Source of the DNA: Conexibacter woesei DSM 14684
GTDB lineage: Bacteria; Actinomycetota; Thermoleophilia; Solirubrobacterales; Solirubrobacteraceae
Direction: 5' to 3'
DNA length: 64,000 bases
NCBI RefSeq assembly: GCF_000025265.1
Contig: NC_013739.1
Coordinates: forward strand, 4,450,001 to 4,514,000
Position numbers and translations under genes: made by a program. Shown piece by piece: positions 7,602-15,650 of the stretch. The notes beneath the pieces are model-generated. The model did no database searches. It was not told the DNA's origin and was given only the letters and a program-made list of their open reading frames with translations. Every line of letters starts with the position of its first letter. Within the stretch, counting starts at the first letter, position 1.

Positions 7602-8903
7602 GTGACACGAGGAAGGCACATCCTCGCGCTCGCCACGACCACCGTCGCCGCAGCAGCCTGCGCGCTGCCGACGGCCGCCGGCGCCGCGACGAAGCCCGAA
7701 CAGAACCAGTGGCTCGGCATGCGCGTGCTGAACCAGATCCACCAGGGCGGCGAGGACGAGGCGCCCTCCAACACGCTCTACGCCTACCACGACGGGCTCG
7801 CCAAGGGCGGCGACATGATCGAGCTCGACGTGCACGCGTCCAAGGACGGCGAGCTCGTCGCGATCCACGACGACACCGTCGACCGCACGACCAACGGCAG
7901 GGGCCGCGTCAACGCGCTGACGCTCAGACAGCTGCGCCGCCTCGACGCCGCCTGGAACTTCGTCCCCGGCGAGAACGCCGTTGCCGGCCGCCCGGCCTCC
8001 GCGTACCCGTTCCGCGGCGTGCGGCTCGGGCGCATCGCGCCGCCGGCCGGCTTCGAGGCCGCCGACTTCCGCATCCCGACGTTGGCGGAGGTCTTCAGCG
8101 CGTTCCCGGACGTGCCCGTCAACGTCGAGATCAAGGGCAAGACGCAGCGGGAGAAGTTCGCCGTCGCCGACCGGCTCGCCGACTTCCTCGAGAGAGCCGG
8201 CCGCAGCGACGTGATCGTCGCCTCCTTCGACCAGGCCGCGGTCGACCGCTTCCACAGACGCGCGCCGAGAATCGACGTCTCGCCGGGCGTCGACGGCATC
8301 TCCGGCTTCCTGCTCAGCAACGTCCCGGCGCCGGCTGGCACGAAGGCGCTGCAGATCCCGATCACCTACAGACTCGGGACGGTGACGCTCGAGGTCGTGA
8401 CGCCCGAGCGGATCGAGAAGGCGCACAGAGCCGGCTACGCCGTCCACGTCTGGCTCGACAAGTCCGAGGAGAATGACGAGGTCTACGGCAGGCTGCTCGA
8501 CCTCTGCGTCGACGGCGTGATGACCGCCGAGCCGACGCGCTTCGAGGCCTTTCTGGAGCAGCGCAACGCCCCGCGCGCCGGCGGCCAGGGCGGCAGCGAC
8601 CGCTGCCGCAAACCGACGCCGCCCCCGCCCGGCTGCCGCGTGCGCGCGTCGAAGCTCGCGCCGCAGCGCGGCGGGAAGCTCGCCGTGCGCGTGCAGCGCT
8701 ACGGCGACCTGCGCGGCGCATGCCGCGCGCGGGTCACGCTGGGCGGCGCCGCGAGAGGGAGCGGCGCGGTCACGATCCCGGCCGGCCGGATCGCCGCGAT
8801 CGCGTACGTGAGAGCCGCCGCGCCGAGACGCGGCGAGGTCCGCGTCAGCGTCAGAACGCCGAAGCGCACCGACGTCCGCACCCTCCCGCTGGCACCGCGC
8901 TGA
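7602..8903 (+). CDS. Exported glycerophosphodiester phosphodiesterase
   Basis: A 433-residue secreted enzyme with a signal peptide (about residues 1-28, cleavage near AGA-AT). The GDPD TIM barrel begins with NQIHQGGEDEAPSNTL, where HQGG replaces the usual HRG, and continues with MIELDVHASKDGELVAIHDD, which holds the metal-binding E/D pair and catalytic histidine. A Pro/Cys linker (~330-345) leads to a ~90-residue C-terminal domain without known motif. The enzyme would release glycerol-3-phosphate from glycerophosphodiesters outside the membrane. GTG start with AGGAG about 10 bases upstream and a TTACAGT box further up (near 7553) shows a normal leadered transcript. A long hairpin terminator follows. 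Confidence 0.88.
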   Translation: MTRGRHILALATTTVAAAACALPTAAGAATKPEQNQWLGMRVLNQIHQGGEDEAPSNTLYAYHDGLAKGGDMIELDVHASKDGELVAIHDDTVDRTTNGRGRVNALTLRQLRRLDAAWNFVPGENAVAGRPASAYPFRGVRLGRIAPPAGFEAADFRIPTLAEVFSAFPDVPVNVEIKGKTQREKFAVADRLADFLERAGRSDVIVASFDQAAVDRFHRRAPRIDVSPGVDGISGFLLSNVPAPAGTKALQIPITYRLGTVTLEVVTPERIEKAHRAGYAVHVWLDKSEENDEVYGRLLDLCVDGVMTAEPTRFEAFLEQRNAPRAGGQGGSDRCRKPTPPPPGCRVRASKLAPQRGGKLAVRVQRYGDLRGACRARVTLGGAARGSGAVTIPAGRIAAIAYVRAAAPRRGEVRVSVRTPKRTDVRTLPLAPR

Positions 8904-8910
8904 GCGAGAG

Positions 8911-8963
8911 CCGATGTGCCGTCGCTCTTGGGTCCCTGAGAACCATTGGCGACGGCACATCGG
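8911..8963. terminator. 15-bp perfect hairpin after the phosphodiesterase gene
   Basis: Arms CCGATGTGCCGTCGC (8911-8925) and GCGACGGCACATCGG (8949-8963) are perfectly complementary around a 23-base loop, 7 bases after the GDPD stop. There is no U-tract, as with the other strong hairpins at gene ends in this window. A terminator or mRNA 3'-end stabiliser is the likely role. Confidence 0.7.
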
Positions 8964-9008
8964 CCGGTCGCGCGGCGCCCGCGCGCGCCGTTCGTCAAAC
9001 TTCGCGGC

Positions 9009-9170
9009 GTGATCCGCGACCTGCTGCTCCTGCTCGGCGTCTTCGTCGTCGTCAGCGCGCTCGCCGGGCTGCTCGGCGCGTCGAACCTCGGCACCGCGCT
9101 GACGTTCGGCACGATGGCGTTCGCAGCGGTGCTCGTCGGGATCATGCTGTACAGAGACCGCGACGCCTGA
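9009..9170 (+). CDS. Small two-helix membrane protein
   Basis: A 53-residue protein starting MIRDLLLLLGVFVVV, with two transmembrane segments (about residues 3-21 and 26-46) separated by a short GASNLG turn and ending in a charged RDRDA tail. The GTG start at 9009 is chosen because CAAACT (8996-9001), a near match to the leaderless -10 box of this window, stands 7 bases upstream; the longer frame from 8946 would translate part of the preceding terminator hairpin. No family is recognised. Codon use matches its neighbours, so it is probably a real gene. Confidence 0.6.
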   Translation: MIRDLLLLLGVFVVVSALAGLLGASNLGTALTFGTMAFAAVLVGIMLYRDRDA

Positions 9171-9242
9171 GCGCGGGAACGCGCGCCGCGCGCGGACGAA
9201 AACCGGCGCATCCTGGCCAGCCAGCCAGTTAGGCTGCCGGCC

Positions 9243-10118
9243 ATGACCCTCCCGCTGCCGCAGGTCGAAGGGATCACGCACCGCGACGTCACCGTGCGCG
9301 GGATCCGCCTCCACGTCGCCGAGGGCGGTCCGCAGGACGCGCCGCCGGTCCTGCTGCTGCACGGCTGGCCGCAGCATTGGTGGATGTGGCGCGACGTGCT
9401 CGTCGATCTGGCCAGAGACCACCGCGTGATCGCGCCCGACCTGCGCGGCCTCGGCTGGAGCGACGCGCCGAGACGCGGCTACGTCAAGCAGGAGCTGGCC
9501 GACGACAACATCGCGCTGCTCGACGCGCTCGGGCTCGACCGCGTCGACCTGATCGGCCACGACTGGGGCGCGTTCACCGGCTTCCTGATCTGCCTCACCG
9601 CGCCCGAGCGGATCGGCCACTTCCTCGGCTGCTCGATCCCGCACATCTGGCCGCCGAGAGAGCGGCCGAGCCTCAGACGGCTCTCGCAGCTGTGGTACCA
9701 GGTCGTGCTCGCGGCCCCCGGCGTCGGCCAGGGCCTGATGCGGCAGGGCGAGCTGACGCGCAAGGTGCTCACGGCCGCCCGTACGCACGGCCGCTACAGC
9801 GACTACGAGCTGGAGCAGTTCGTCAGCGTGCTCAAGCAGCCCGAGCACGCGCTGGCGAGCGCCCAGTACTACCGCTCGTTCCTGCTGCACGAGCTGAAGC
9901 CGCTCGCCAGCGGCGCCTTCCACGACCGGCCGCTGAGCACCAAGACGCTGCTGCTGTGGGGCACCGACGACCCGATCCTGAGAGGCGCGAAGACCGACGA
10001 GCACCGCGCCTTCGCGCCCGAGATGGAGATCGAGCGGGTGCCCGACACCGGCCATTTCCTCCCGGAGGAACGGCCGGGCCTCGTCGTCGAGCGGGCACGC
10101 GCGCTGTTCGCGCGCTGA
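9243..10118 (+). CDS. Alpha/beta hydrolase, epoxide-hydrolase-like
   Basis: A 291-residue alpha/beta-hydrolase of the epoxide hydrolase/haloalkane dehalogenase branch. The oxyanion-hole motif is H40-G-W-P43, and the nucleophile elbow GHDWG has aspartate D107, so the catalytic base attacks through an ester-aspartyl intermediate rather than serine. The acid is likely in LLLWGTDDPIL and the catalytic histidine in VPDTGHFLPEE near the C-terminus. It would hydrolyse epoxides or halogenated/ester compounds; the substrate is unknown. Start ATG 9243 follows TAGGCT (9230-9235) by 7 bases, predicting leaderless mRNA. It ends one base before the convergent exported-protein gene. Confidence 0.88.
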   Translation: MTLPLPQVEGITHRDVTVRGIRLHVAEGGPQDAPPVLLLHGWPQHWWMWRDVLVDLARDHRVIAPDLRGLGWSDAPRRGYVKQELADDNIALLDALGLDRVDLIGHDWGAFTGFLICLTAPERIGHFLGCSIPHIWPPRERPSLRRLSQLWYQVVLAAPGVGQGLMRQGELTRKVLTAARTHGRYSDYELEQFVSVLKQPEHALASAQYYRSFLLHELKPLASGAFHDRPLSTKTLLLWGTDDPILRGAKTDEHRAFAPEMEIERVPDTGHFLPEERPGLVVERARALFAR

Positions 10119-10119
10119 C

Positions 10120-11484
10120 TCAGCGGCGAGCCGCCGTGCGGCGCACGCTCAGCGTGTGCTCGCTGACGAGCCCGCTGCGGTCGCGCAACTCGATCGTCAC
10201 CGGGTGCACACCGGCGCGCCGCGGCACGCCGATCCACCAGCGGCCGGCTCTTCCGGCGAGCGGCCGCGCGGCGTGCCAGCCGGCACGGGCGGACAGGCGC
10301 CAGCGGACCGCCCGCACGCTTGCGCTCGCGTGCACCACGACCGCGGCGCTCCCGGCGGCGAGCGCCGGCGCGGCGGCGCCGGGGCGCGGCACGCGCTCGG
10401 CCGTGTCCGCTGGCGCCCCGGCGCCGCTCCAACGGCTCGCCGCGACGTCGACCGCGTTCCCCCTCCCGGCGCCGGCCGTCAGCCGCGGCGCGCGCGGACA
10501 GCGGGTCGGCAGCGGGATCCGCTCGACGTACGCTCTGCCGACGGCGATGTCGCCGAGCAGCCGGTAGACCGCCCCGCGGACGTGTCTCGTCCAGACGATC
10601 TCGGTCGGCGCCGCCCACGAGAGCCGCACGCGACAGGCGGCCAGGAGCGCGTGCGACCGCTCCACCACGTCGCCCGTGGACTGCCACGTGACGACGCCGC
10701 CGCCGAGCTGCGGCACGTCGATCGTCCAGCCGACGACGGTCATGCGCGGAGAGCCGCAGCTCTGCAGCGTGAGCGCGAAGTCGGCATGGCGTGCGACCGC
10801 GAACGGGCGTTCGTAGAACGTCGGCGTGAACGCCATCGGCGCGAGCGGGCTGCGTGGCAGCGGGCGTTCCAGCGGAGCGCACATCGGCTCGAACAGACGC
10901 GCGGCGTCAAGATCCGGAACGTCGCCGGGACGGCCGTCGTCGTCCCGCACCGTGCCGCTGCGCCAGTCGGCCCAGGCCATCTCCCCGTCGAACTGCCGGT
11001 AGGCGATCCAGCGCTCGCCGACGCCTTCCAGGAACAGCAGGTCGGGCCGGCCGTCCTCGCCGGAGCTCCATGCGTCCGCTCCCGGGACGTCATGCCACGT
11101 GCGCGTCGCGAGATCGAGCCGCTTCGCCGTCGCAGGCGGCCGGCCCGGGACCGTGGACGCGTCCCAGCAGCGGACGACGAGCTGGCTGCCGCCGACCGCG
11201 AACGTCCGCCCGTCGGGGATGCAGCCGTCCGGGACCGCGACTTCGAAGGAGGCACCGCCGGCACCGTCGTCGATCACTCTGAGCCGACCGTCCGGCAGCA
11301 CGTACGCGATGTGCCGCTCGCCGTCGCTCTGCAGCGATCCCCACTTCGCCTCGTCGAGGCGCGGCCGCTCTGTCGCGGCGTTCGCGGCTGCTGGCGACAC
11401 CACCGCCAGCGTCGCCACGATCACGGCGGCGACCCGGCCGCGGCGGATCGCGTTCGCAGTCATCGTCATCGCTCCGTTCGTCAT
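10120..11484 (-). CDS. Exported beta-propeller-like protein, downstream member of a paralogous pair
   Basis: A 454-residue protein with a signal peptide (MTNGAMTMTANAIRRGRVAA, hydrophobic core VIVATLAVVSPAAANA). The middle consists of short beta-rich blocks such as HIAYVLPDGRLRVIDDG and a Cys pair in the C-terminal half; the last ~90 residues look like an Ig-like sandwich (VRWRLSARAGWHAARPLAGR...). The pattern recalls beta-propeller proteins of Thermoleophilia, but no enzyme signature is seen. The start overlaps the stop of the upstream gene by four bases (ATGA), so the two are translated together. Secreted or surface protein of unknown role. Confidence 0.7.
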   Translation of the reverse strand: MTNGAMTMTANAIRRGRVAAVIVATLAVVSPAAANAATERPRLDEAKWGSLQSDGERHIAYVLPDGRLRVIDDGAGGASFEVAVPDGCIPDGRTFAVGGSQLVVRCWDASTVPGRPPATAKRLDLATRTWHDVPGADAWSSGEDGRPDLLFLEGVGERWIAYRQFDGEMAWADWRSGTVRDDDGRPGDVPDLDAARLFEPMCAPLERPLPRSPLAPMAFTPTFYERPFAVARHADFALTLQSCGSPRMTVVGWTIDVPQLGGGVVTWQSTGDVVERSHALLAACRVRLSWAAPTEIVWTRHVRGAVYRLLGDIAVGRAYVERIPLPTRCPRAPRLTAGAGRGNAVDVAASRWSGAGAPADTAERVPRPGAAAPALAAGSAAVVVHASASVRAVRWRLSARAGWHAARPLAGRAGRWWIGVPRRAGVHPVTIELRDRSGLVSEHTLSVRRTAARR

Positions 11485-12701
11485 CGTGCCCGGACCTCGT
11501 AGCGCGCACGGCCGCCGTCGCGGAAGCGGACGTCCAGCCGCAGCCCGGCGGCGCGGCGGCTCGTCTTGCCGGCGCGCAGCGACCAGCGCGCGCCGCTCCC
11601 GCGTGCCTGCCGCCAGCCGCGGTCGCCGAGACGCCAGCGCACGCTCTCTGCCGGCGCCCCGAGGCGCACCGCGGTCGTGCCGGCAGTCAGCTGCAACGCC
11701 AGCTGCCGCTCGACCGGTCGCAGCAGCTCGACGTCGCCGCCGGTCGCGCGGTCGGACCCGCTCGCCGCGCGCGGCGACACGACCACGCTCCGCCCGCGGG
11801 CCGACAGCGAGAGGCGCCAGCGTCTCTCGACCCGCGCGCACGCGCCGGCGACGTCGAGCTGCTGCAGCGTCACCGGGCCGCTACCGCGCGCGCTCGATGC
11901 GAGCACGAGCGTCTGGCGGTGCGCAAGGCCGTAGGTGAGCGGGCTGACCTGCCAGCGCAGGCGGAGCCCGCAGCGATCGAGGTATGCGAACTGGCTCATC
12001 CGCGGTGCCCGGGTGCGAACGCCCCACGTGACGAGGCCGTCCGACTTCGCGACGGCGACGAACTCCGTTCCTTCCGCCGGTCTGGGCCAGAGCACGATCG
12101 CGCCGCCGCCGGGACCGCCGCGATCGTCGCGGAGGGGTCCGCCGGAGTACGGCGGCGGCGTGACACGCCCGCCGCACCCGGGACCGGTCCGCTCGCCGGC
12201 ACCACGCCGCCAGTCGAAGATCCCGCTGCGCGAGGCGTTCTTGTAGGAGCTCGCGTCGTAGCAGGCGCCCGTCGAGCCGATGCCGGTCCAGTTGATCGAA
12301 TCGCCCCAGGCCTGCTCCGGCGGGAGCACCAGCGCGGTCAACGCTCCGGTCTCGAGGTCGAGCGCGTGCATCGTGCCATAGCTCCCGGCCGCGGTCGCGC
12401 AGGCCGCGAGCGCGAACCCCTCGCCGGCTGCTGCGACCGCTCTGTACGCCCGCGGGACCGCGCAGGCGGTCGAGACGACGCGGTCCGATGCGGGGCGCGT
12501 CGAGGGGTCGATGATCCGCACCGCGCCCGCCCGGTCCATGAAGACGAGCCGGCCGCGCTCGTCGAGCGCGGGCGTGTCGCGCGCATCGTCGGTCAGCTCG
12601 ACGCCGATCGGCGCACTCGCTGTTGCTGCCGCCGGCACGACGCCGACCGCGCCGACCAGCGCGACCGACGCCGCGAGCGCGTTCCATCCATGAAATCGCA
12701 T
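11481..12701 (-). CDS. Exported beta-propeller-like protein, upstream member of a paralogous pair
   Basis: A 406-residue protein with a clear signal peptide (hydrophobic ALAASVALVGAVGVVPAAATA). It shares the layout of the downstream gene: N-terminal block DTPALDERGRLVFMDRAGAVRIID, a middle with several cysteines (CAVPRAY, CATAAG, CYDASSY, CGGRV, CGLRL, CARVERR) that could form disulfides outside the cell, and a C-terminal sandwich-like domain (VRWRLGDRGWRQARGSG). This looks like a tandem duplication. The cysteine content suggests a stable extracellular fold. Function unknown; the coupled expression suggests a heteromeric surface complex, which is inference only. Confidence 0.7.
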   Translation of the reverse strand: MRFHGWNALAASVALVGAVGVVPAAATASAPIGVELTDDARDTPALDERGRLVFMDRAGAVRIIDPSTRPASDRVVSTACAVPRAYRAVAAAGEGFALAACATAAGSYGTMHALDLETGALTALVLPPEQAWGDSINWTGIGSTGACYDASSYKNASRSGIFDWRRGAGERTGPGCGGRVTPPPYSGGPLRDDRGGPGGGAIVLWPRPAEGTEFVAVAKSDGLVTWGVRTRAPRMSQFAYLDRCGLRLRWQVSPLTYGLAHRQTLVLASSARGSGPVTLQQLDVAGACARVERRWRLSLSARGRSVVVSPRAASGSDRATGGDVELLRPVERQLALQLTAGTTAVRLGAPAESVRWRLGDRGWRQARGSGARWSLRAGKTSRRAAGLRLDVRFRDGGRARYEVRAR

Positions 12702-13121
12702 GCCGGCTTGAACGGCGGCGCGCCAGCGAAAGTTGCGCAGACGGCGCTGACCGGTCGCCGGGCCGGACGGTCAGCGGCAGCAGAGGAAGGTCGAACGCTC
12801 CCGGCTCCGGCACCTTGGGGGGAGGTTTGCCGAGAGCCGGGAGCGCTCTGGATGCACATCGGGGCTCCAGCAGGTCGTCCACCGAACACGCGACACGGGG
12901 GAATGGCGCGCATGGGAGCAGATGGAACGACCACCGGAGGTGGCGGCGCAGCAATTGTGGCGTCGCAGGTGCATCGCGCTACTTACAGTAGGAAAAACGT
13001 TCTCGCAGATCAACCCCCTCCTGATAAATGGCTAGCTGTAGCTCTTGCGTTCGCCGGCGTGTGTCCGACCGGACGGGTCGGATTTCTCCCATCGGGCCTC
13101 CGGGACGAATACCCTGGTCAC
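12702..13121. other. 420-bp intergenic region between divergent exported-protein operon and moaA
   Basis: No gene is supported here. The region is clearly less GC-rich than its surroundings between about 12945 and 13060 (runs such as AGTAGGAAAAACGTT and CTGATAAATGG). It contains a long bulged hairpin at 12797-12844 and, at the right end, the moaA promoter: TACCCT (13110-13115) 6 bases before the moaA ATG. The length and structure could mark an RNA leader or a small RNA. I could not match it to a molybdenum-cofactor riboswitch or any other class. Confidence 0.6.
12797..12844. other. Long bulged hairpin in the moaA upstream region
   Basis: Outer arms GCTCCCGGCTC (12797-12807) and GAGCCGGGAGC (12834-12844) pair perfectly. 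Inside them CGGCA pairs with TGCCG and ACCT with AGGT across single-base bulges, leaving a G-rich apical loop. That is about 20 paired bases in 48. It lies between divergent genes, so it is not a simple terminator for either. An RNA structural element or protein-binding site is possible. Confidence 0.5.
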
Positions 13122-14114
13122 ATGCGTGAACAGCTGAAGGATGGGCACGGGCGTTTGATCGGGGACGTGCGGATCTCGGTCACCGACCGCTGCAACTTCC
13201 GCTGCCAGTACTGCATGCCCGCGGACGGGCTGCCGTGGCTGGAGCGCGAGGAGATCCTCACGTTCGAGGAGATCGCCCGGCTCGTCGGGCTGCTGGCGTC
13301 GATGGGCGTCCACGACGTGCGGCTGACCGGCGGCGAGCCGCTCGTGCGGCGCGACTTCCCGCGGCTGGTCGAGATGCTCGCCGCGATCCCCGCGGTGCAC
13401 GACCTCTCGATCACGACGAACGGCTACCTGCTCGAGCGTGACGCGGCCGCGCTCGTCGCCGCCGGCGCGAACCGCTTCAACGTCTCGATCGACTCGCTCC
13501 AGCGCGACCGCTTCTTCGAGATGACCCGCCGCGACGCGCTCCCGCGCGTGCTGCGCGGCCTGGAGGCGCTCGCCGCCTTCCCGCAGGCGCACCCGATCAA
13601 GGTCAACGCGGTCGCGCTGCGCGGCTTCACCGAGCAGGAGGCGATCCCGTTCGCCGAGTTCGCCCGCTCGCACCCGTACGAGGTCCGCTTCATCGAGTTC
13701 ATGCCGCTCGACGCCGACCACGCCTGGTCGCGCGACCAGGTGCTGACCGGTGACGAGGTGCGCGCCGCGATCGACGCCGTCTATCCGCTCGAGCCCGAGC
13801 CGCGCGAGCCGTCCGCGACCGCGCGCGTCTACCGCTTCGCGGACGGCAGAGGCCGGATCGGCTTCATCAACCCGGTCAGCGAGCCGTTCTGCGGCGACTG
13901 CAACCGCATCCGCGTCACGGCCGACGGCAACCTCCGCACCTGCCTCTTCAGCGCCGGCGAGACCAGCCTGCGCGACCCGCTGCGCGCCGGCGCCGGCGAC
14001 GACGAGCTGGCGCGCGTGATCCGCGACGCGGTCTGGCGCAAGGAGCTCAAGCACCAGGTGAACGACCCCGGCTTCGTGCAGCCCGCGCGGACGATGTCCG
14101 CGATCGGCGGCTAG
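13122..14114 (+). CDS. moaA: GTP 3',8-cyclase, molybdenum cofactor biosynthesis protein A
   Basis: A 330-residue radical-SAM enzyme that, with MoaC, converts GTP to cyclic pyranopterin monophosphate, the first step of molybdopterin synthesis. The N-terminal SAM cluster motif is C24-x3-C28-x2-C31 (DRCNFRCQYC). The C-terminal second [4Fe-4S] cluster ligands are in FCGDCNRIRVT near residue 257 and a third Cys in LRTC. The protein ends in the GG dipeptide that inserts into the active site. Start ATG 13122 follows TACCCT by 6 bases (leaderless). mobA lies 3 kb downstream, so cofactor genes are loosely clustered; moaC is not in the window. Confidence 0.95.
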   Translation: MREQLKDGHGRLIGDVRISVTDRCNFRCQYCMPADGLPWLEREEILTFEEIARLVGLLASMGVHDVRLTGGEPLVRRDFPRLVEMLAAIPAVHDLSITTNGYLLERDAAALVAAGANRFNVSIDSLQRDRFFEMTRRDALPRVLRGLEALAAFPQAHPIKVNAVALRGFTEQEAIPFAEFARSHPYEVRFIEFMPLDADHAWSRDQVLTGDEVRAAIDAVYPLEPEPREPSATARVYRFADGRGRIGFINPVSEPFCGDCNRIRVTADGNLRTCLFSAGETSLRDPLRAGAGDDELARVIRDAVWRKELKHQVNDPGFVQPARTMSAIGG

Positions 14115-14168
14115 CGCTAGCCTGTCCGCGCGCGCCTCCCGCGCGTCGTTCACCAAGGAGACAGGAAC

Positions 14169-14552
14169 ATGACACGCACGTCGATCTCGGCGCCTGACGC
14201 CGCCCCGCCCGCCGGTCCGTATTCGCCCGGCGTCCGTGTCGGCGGCGAGCTGCTGTTCACCGCTGGTCAGGGCCCTTTCGACAAGGACGGCAGACGCGTC
14301 GGCGAGACGTTCGAGGAGCAGGTCCACGCGACGCTCGACAACGTCGAGGCGATCGCCAAGGCAGCCGGCGCGACGCTCGCCGACGCCGTCCGGCTCGGCG
14401 TCTTCATCAAGGACATGGCCGACTTCCCGAAGCTCAACGCGGTCTTCGCCGAGCGGCTGACCGAGCCGTTCCCGGTTCGCACGACGGTCCCGGTCGACCT
14501 GCCGGGCTTCGACGTCGAGATCGACGCCGTCTTCGCCGTCCCCGCCGGCTGA
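14169..14552 (+). CDS. RidA/YjgF-family enamine/imine deaminase
   Basis: A 127-residue RidA-family protein. GPYSPGVRVGGELLFTAGQ near residues 17-35 and the FPVRTTV segment near 103-109, whose arginine binds the substrate carboxylate, are both present, as is the E in the last strand (VEIDAVFAV). Such proteins form trimers and hydrolyse reactive 2-aminoacrylate-type intermediates. A good Shine-Dalgarno (AAGGAGACAGG) precedes the ATG. It follows moaA in the same direction by 54 bases but has its own TAGCCT box near 14117, so it can be transcribed alone. A second RidA paralogue lies at 42.1 kb. Confidence 0.9.
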   Translation: MTRTSISAPDAAPPAGPYSPGVRVGGELLFTAGQGPFDKDGRRVGETFEEQVHATLDNVEAIAKAAGATLADAVRLGVFIKDMADFPKLNAVFAERLTEPFPVRTTVPVDLPGFDVEIDAVFAVPAG

Positions 14553-14556
14553 GCGC

Positions 14557-15582
14557 TCAGTTCGAGGCGGCGCCGCGCTGCGCCGCCTCGACCGCCGCGC
14601 GGAACTCGTCGATGCCGAAGGCGCCCTCCATCCGAGCGGCGACCTTCCCGTCGGCGTCGATCGTGAACAGCCACGGCTCGGTCTGCAGGCCGAACGCCTC
14701 CAGCTGCGGCCGCAGGCCCTTTCTCGGATCGTTGTCGACGTAGACCTCGTTGTGGATGAAGTCGACCTCGTCGCCGTAGGCGGACTTCAGCTGCTCGGCG
14801 ATGTCGGCGACCGGCCCGCAGACGCGCGACTGGCACAGCGCCGGCGTCGCGAACAGCAGCGCGACCGGTCTCTTGCCGAGCGCGTCTCTGAGGTTCACGT
14901 CGTGCATGTCGGTCGGCGGCGTGCGCGTGTCGATCTTCGCGACGTCGTTGTTGACCGAGGCGAGCGTCGGCGTGTCGACCGACGGCGCGTCGTCGCCGAC
15001 CTCGGGCACCTTCGCGTCGCGTCTGACGAGCAGGTCGGCGGTCGCGCCGTACTGCGTGTCGCCGACTCTGGTGACCGTCAGGACGAACCAGCGACCGGCT
15101 CTCGGGAGGTCGACCGTCGCGTGGTAGATCGCCTTCAGCTCGCCGGGCGTGCTGTTGCTCGTCTGGCTGCGGAAGGCGGTCCGGACCTCCAGCGAGTCAG
15201 CCGGCGCGAGGAACGGCCCGCTCGCCTTCGCGGTCGGCGTGCGGGCCACGTAGACGGCCGTTCTGCCGTAGACGAACTTGTTCTCGGCGTCGATCAGGCC
15301 GAACGCGAGACGGTTCTCGCCGGGCGTGTAGAGCGACGTCGCCAAGCCGGCCTGCGGCCCCGGCTGGAGCGTGTCGGCGAGCTGCCGCAGCGTCCGACCC
15401 TGCGTCTTCGGGAACTCCGCCGCGACCGGTCTCTCGGCGGCCGCGATCGCGGGTGAGGAGGCGGGCGCGGCGGTCGCGTTCGGAGACGAGGCGCCACCGC
15501 CCTCGTCGCTGCCGCCGCAACCGGCGAGCGCGGTCAGCGCGCCGCAGACGAGCGCGGGCGCGAGCAGATGACGGAGACGCAT
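14557..15582 (-). CDS. Thioredoxin-like lipoprotein
   Basis: A 341-residue lipoprotein: signal peptide with lipobox LAGC (Cys at about residue 22) followed by a Gly/Ser/Ala linker. Residues ~50-190 form a beta-rich domain (LAFGLIDAENKFVYGRTAVYVAR). Residues ~200-341 look thioredoxin/SCO-like: VALLFATPALCQSRVCGPVADIAEQL has two cysteines spaced C-x4-C instead of CxxC, followed by LFTIDADGKVAARMEG. It may act as a membrane-anchored redox or metal-handling protein; the C-x4-C spacing resembles SCO-type rather than disulfide-reducing proteins. Start ATG 15582 follows TAGCCT (15590-15595) by 7 bases (leaderless). Confidence 0.75.
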   Translation of the reverse strand: MRLRHLLAPALVCGALTALAGCGGSDEGGGASSPNATAAPASSPAIAAAERPVAAEFPKTQGRTLRQLADTLQPGPQAGLATSLYTPGENRLAFGLIDAENKFVYGRTAVYVARTPTAKASGPFLAPADSLEVRTAFRSQTSNSTPGELKAIYHATVDLPRAGRWFVLTVTRVGDTQYGATADLLVRRDAKVPEVGDDAPSVDTPTLASVNNDVAKIDTRTPPTDMHDVNLRDALGKRPVALLFATPALCQSRVCGPVADIAEQLKSAYGDEVDFIHNEVYVDNDPRKGLRPQLEAFGLQTEPWLFTIDADGKVAARMEGAFGIDEFRAAVEAAQRGAASN

Positions 15583-15650
15583 TCACCTGAGGCTATCTGA
15601 CCGTGCAGCACCGCCACTGCGCAGCTCGGCCGCCCGGCGTGATGTGATCC

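Noticed and set aside
12702-13121. Molybdenum-cofactor riboswitch upstream of moaA
   Set aside because: No match to the class consensus that I could see, and the TACCCT box points to a leaderless moaA transcript.
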